A stretch of 57,101 bases of DNA from an uncultured Altererythrobacter sp. (GTDB lineage Bacteria; Pseudomonadota; Alphaproteobacteria; Sphingomonadales; Sphingomonadaceae): the NCBI GenBank assembly GCA_946886565.1, contig CAMPIX010000016.1, positions 1-57,101 of the forward strand. Direction: 5' to 3'. The notes beneath the pieces were generated by a model, which made no database searches, was not told the DNA's origin, and worked only from the letters and a program-made list of their open reading frames with translations. The translations under genes were made by a program, and so were the position numbers. This document shows positions 54,637 to 57,101 of the stretch, piece by piece (the stretch's first letter is position 1; every line of letters starts with the position of its first letter).

Positions 54637-56135
54637 TCCTCTCTCCCGACGCGACCACCGACCTTTCGCTCGCCGCCGACGCGGCGCACGCGGTGAACCC
54701 GTGGGTCGCGCTAGCCTATCTGGCGAGCGGGGTGCTGTTCATCCTCGCGCTGCGCGGGCTGTCGAGCCCCTCGACCAGTCGCCGCGGCAACCGCTTCGGC
54801 ATGGCGGGCATGCTGATCGCCGTGGTGACGACGCTGGTGACTCACGAGATCGCCAGCCTGCCCGAAATCCTTGGCGCGATCGCGATCGGCGGCGGGATCG
54901 GCTTCATCATCGCTCGCCGCATAGCGATGACCGCGATGCCTGAACTCGTCGCGGCGTTTCACTCCCTGGTGGGTCTGGCGGCAGTGCTGGTCGGCTGGAG
55001 CGCGTACCTCAATCCGGGAGCGTTCGGCTTGCTTATCCCCGAGCTGACCACGGTGGACGGCGATCTTGTGAGCACGCGATTGGCGAGCATTGATCCGATC
55101 AGCAAAATCGAAATGGGGCTTGGCATCGCTATCGGGGCGATCACTTTTTCCGGCTCGGTGATCGCATTCGCCAAGCTATCGGGCCGGATGAGCGGCGCGC
55201 CGATTCTGCTGCCCGCGCGTCATGTCATCAATCTGGCTACGCTGGCGGCGATCCTTGTTTTGACGGTGCTTTTCGCCGGCTCTCAAGGCGATGCGACCCT
55301 TCCTTATATAGTCGCATTGACCGTCCTCGCCTTCGCGATCGGGTTCCTGCTGATCATCCCGATCGGCGGGGCGGACATGCCGGTTGTGGTCTCGATGCTC
55401 AACTCCTACTCGGGCTGGGCGGCGGCGGCGATGGGGTTCACGCTGCACAACACCGCGATGATCGTCACCGGTGCGCTGGTCGGCAGCTCGGGCGCGATCC
55501 TCAGCTACATCATGTGCCGCGCGATGAACCGCAGCTTCATCTCGGTGATCGCGGGCGGCTTCGGCGCGGACGCGAGCGCGGGAAGCGGCGAGGCGAAGGA
55601 GCAGCGCCCCTACAAGCAGGGCAGCGCGGCCGACGCCGCGTTCATGCTCGAACAGGCCGAGAAGGTCATCATCATCCCCGGCTACGGCATGGCGGTCGCG
55701 CAGGCGCAGCACGCGCTGCGCGAGATGGCCGACATGCTCAAGGAGAAGGGGGTGGAGGTGAAATACGCGATCCACCCGGTCGCGGGGCGCATGCCCGGCC
55801 ACATGAACGTGCTCCTCGCCGAAGCCAACGTGCCCTACGACGAGGTGTTCGAGCTCGAGGACATCAACAGCGAGTTCGCGCAGTGCGACGTCGCCTTCAT
55901 CATCGGCGCGAACGACGTGGTCAATCCGGCGGCGAAGACCGACAAGTCGAGCCCGATCTACGGCATGCCGGTGTTCGACGTGGACAAGGCCAAGCAAGTG
56001 TTCTTCATCAAGCGCAGCATGGGCGGCGTCGGCTACGCCGGGGTCGATAACGACGTGTTCTACATGGACCAGACGATGATGCTGCTGTCCGACGCGAAGA
56101 AGATGGTCGAGGAAATCGTCAAGGCGCTCGACTGA
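54633..56135 (+). CDS. pntB: NAD(P) transhydrogenase subunit beta
   Basis: Proton channel (domain II) and NADP(H)-binding domain III. 500 residues, ~40 longer than E. coli PntB at the N-terminus. Nine or so TM segments, including FLLIIPIGGADMPVVVSMLN. Domain III has IIPGYGMAVAQAQHALREMA, HPVAGRMPGHMNVLLAEANV and the GANDVVNPAAKTDKSSPIYG loop. The ATG overlaps the small ORF. GC falls to about 53-63% across 55080-55320, against ~70% on either side. Confidence 0.95.
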   Translation: MILSPDATTDLSLAADAAHAVNPWVALAYLASGVLFILALRGLSSPSTSRRGNRFGMAGMLIAVVTTLVTHEIASLPEILGAIAIGGGIGFIIARRIAMTAMPELVAAFHSLVGLAAVLVGWSAYLNPGAFGLLIPELTTVDGDLVSTRLASIDPISKIEMGLGIAIGAITFSGSVIAFAKLSGRMSGAPILLPARHVINLATLAAILVLTVLFAGSQGDATLPYIVALTVLAFAIGFLLIIPIGGADMPVVVSMLNSYSGWAAAAMGFTLHNTAMIVTGALVGSSGAILSYIMCRAMNRSFISVIAGGFGADASAGSGEAKEQRPYKQGSAADAAFMLEQAEKVIIIPGYGMAVAQAQHALREMADMLKEKGVEVKYAIHPVAGRMPGHMNVLLAEANVPYDEVFELEDINSEFAQCDVAFIIGANDVVNPAAKTDKSSPIYGMPVFDVDKAKQVFFIKRSMGGVGYAGVDNDVFYMDQTMMLLSDAKKMVEEIVKALD

Positions 56136-56452
56136 TGCGCCTGGCGCTCGCACTGGCGGCGGCGCTGCTGGCCACGGGCTGCGTCGAACCGATCGCCGAG
56201 GGCCGCGTGCGTTCGGCGCTGGCCGACGCTGGCCTCTCTGACCGCAACGCCGCGTGCATGGCCGAGCGGATGGTCGACCGGCTCACGATCGCGCAACTGC
56301 GGAAGCTCGAGGCGCTGAAGGCGCGACCGGGTGAGCGCGAGCGGCCGGTCACGATCGGCCAATATGTCGAGCGGGTCCGCCGCGTCGGCGACGCCGAAGT
56401 CGTGGCGGTGACCGCGAGTTCGGCCGGGCTGTGCGCGGTCGGTCTCGGCTGA
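56135..56452 (+). CDS. Small lipoprotein of unknown function
   Basis: 105 residues from ATG 56135, overlapping the pntB stop (TGATG). Lipoprotein signal LALALAAALLATGCVEP with lipobox ATGC. The mature part has two Cys (AACMAERM and AGLCAVGLG) and a helical middle. It is coupled to pntB, but a functional link is not evident. Confidence 0.72.
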   Translation: MRLALALAAALLATGCVEPIAEGRVRSALADAGLSDRNAACMAERMVDRLTIAQLRKLEALKARPGERERPVTIGQYVERVRRVGDAEVVAVTASSAGLCAVGLG

Positions 56453-56542
56453 GCTTTCTTTCGGCGCTGTTGGTTGCGAAAAGGGACCGACTTGGCTTTC
56501 TCTTGCAAGTGTCGCACAATGCGCCGGACAAGGGAGAGAACG

Positions 56543-57101
56543 ATGGGCATCAACCACAAGGCATTGTTTGCAGGGGCAATATCGCTCGCGGTGCTGGCGC
56601 AGCCGCTTTGCGCTGAAACGGTCACCATCGCAGCTGGAGAAGGCGCGCAGGAGCGCTTGCAGGAGGCGCTGATCCTCGCGCAGCCGGGCGACGAGGTCGT
56701 GCTGGAGGCGGGGCGCTTCACGTTGACCGACGGGCTCTCGCTCGATGTCGACAACGTCACCGTGCGCGGCGCGGGGATGGAGGCCACGGTGCTCGACTTC
56801 ACCGGCCAGCAGGGCGCGGGCGAGGGGCTGCTCGTCACCTCCGACGGCGTGACCCTGCGCGATTTCGCGGTCGAGAACCCCAAGGGCGACGGGATCAAGT
56901 CCAAGGGCGCGGACGAAATCGTCTATCACGCGATCCGGGTGACCTGGACCGGCGGCCCCAAGCCGACCAACGGCGCCTACGGCATCTATCCGGTCGAGAG
57001 CACCAACGTGCTGATCGACGGCACCGAAGTCTCCGGGGCGTCGGACGCGGGGATCTACGTCGGCCAGTCGAGCAAGATCACCGTGCGCAATTCGGTCGCG
57101 A
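56543..57101 (+). CDS. Exported parallel beta-helix repeat protein (3' end outside window)
   Basis: The reading frame from ATG 56543 stays open to the last base, 186 codons visible; AGGGAGAGAACG precedes it. Signal peptide ALFAGAISLAVLAQPLCA. Repeated beta-helix rungs follow: DEVVLEAGRFTLTDGLSLDV, NVTVRGAGMEATVLDFTG, GVTLRDFAVENPKGDGI, and NVLIDGTEVSGASDAGIYVG. This matches the NosD/right-handed beta-helix group. Substrate or partner is unknown because the downstream context is cut off. Confidence 0.85.
   Translation, partial: MGINHKALFAGAISLAVLAQPLCAETVTIAAGEGAQERLQEALILAQPGDEVVLEAGRFTLTDGLSLDVDNVTVRGAGMEATVLDFTGQQGAGEGLLVTSDGVTLRDFAVENPKGDGIKSKGADEIVYHAIRVTWTGGPKPTNGAYGIYPVESTNVLIDGTEVSGASDAGIYVGQSSKITVRNSVA

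Overview
The window is about 57 kb of high-GC chromosomal DNA from an alphaproteobacterium, most likely order Sphingomonadales and probably Erythrobacteraceae. The support is the fused S10-spc-alpha ribosomal cluster, a CcrM-type cell-cycle methyltransferase, the divergent pckA / ChvI-ChvG-HprK-RapZ-PTS block, a three-gene proton-pumping transhydrogenase and an aa3-oxidase subunit IV. The family-level placement is inferred from gene content and protein style, not from a database search. No phage, insertion sequence, CRISPR array or tRNA/rRNA gene was recognised.

Layout. 1-9878: ribosomal protein genes from the end of rplB through rplO, then secY and adk, nearly all abutting or overlapping. 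Unusual points are a very long N-terminal extension on S5, a low-GC 92-codon gene between rpmD and rplO, and a dispersed repeat between rplO and secY. 9961-12157: an exported SRPBCC-like protein and glutamate dehydrogenase, lying between adk and rpsM. 12492-14993: rpsM, rpsK, rpoA and rplQ, with their own 334-bp upstream region and a terminator. 15086-19807: a secreted serine hydrolase, a prolyl oligopeptidase and small envelope proteins.

19854-26952: a TrmH-type methyltransferase, HPr, EIIA(Man-type), RapZ, a short HprK, ChvG and ChvI on the minus strand, with pckA divergent. This looks like a nutrient and envelope sensing circuit coupled to gluconeogenesis. 27066-37020: DUF937, a cation/proton antiporter, two DUF885 putative metallopeptidases of identical length, TonB, an alpha/beta hydrolase, and a tandem pair of cysteine desulfurases followed by a [2Fe-2S] ferredoxin (an Fe-S assembly set). 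37065-48652: DUF4349 and PfpI proteins, parC, a duplicated-domain periplasmic protein, CCA transferase, Nudix, DUF1285, GNAT, a PQQ sugar dehydrogenase, RNase HII and CcrM. 48961-57101: folP, an SDR, an NtrC-like regulator with a degenerate GAFTGA loop, a 41-aa oxidase subunit IV, the pnt operon interrupted by a DUF559 nuclease gene, a lipoprotein, and the start of a beta-helix protein running off the edge.

Most of the window is conserved core genome. The signals most worth following are: a mobile-looking palindromic repeat that appears to supply the ribosome binding site of a nuclease gene inside the pnt operon; a cluster of five GANTC sites in front of the gene for the GANTC methyltransferase itself; a cysteine desulfurase that seems to start at ATT; an NtrC-family regulator lacking a proper GAFTGA loop; and the S5 extension. 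No convincing, wholly new multi-gene system was found.
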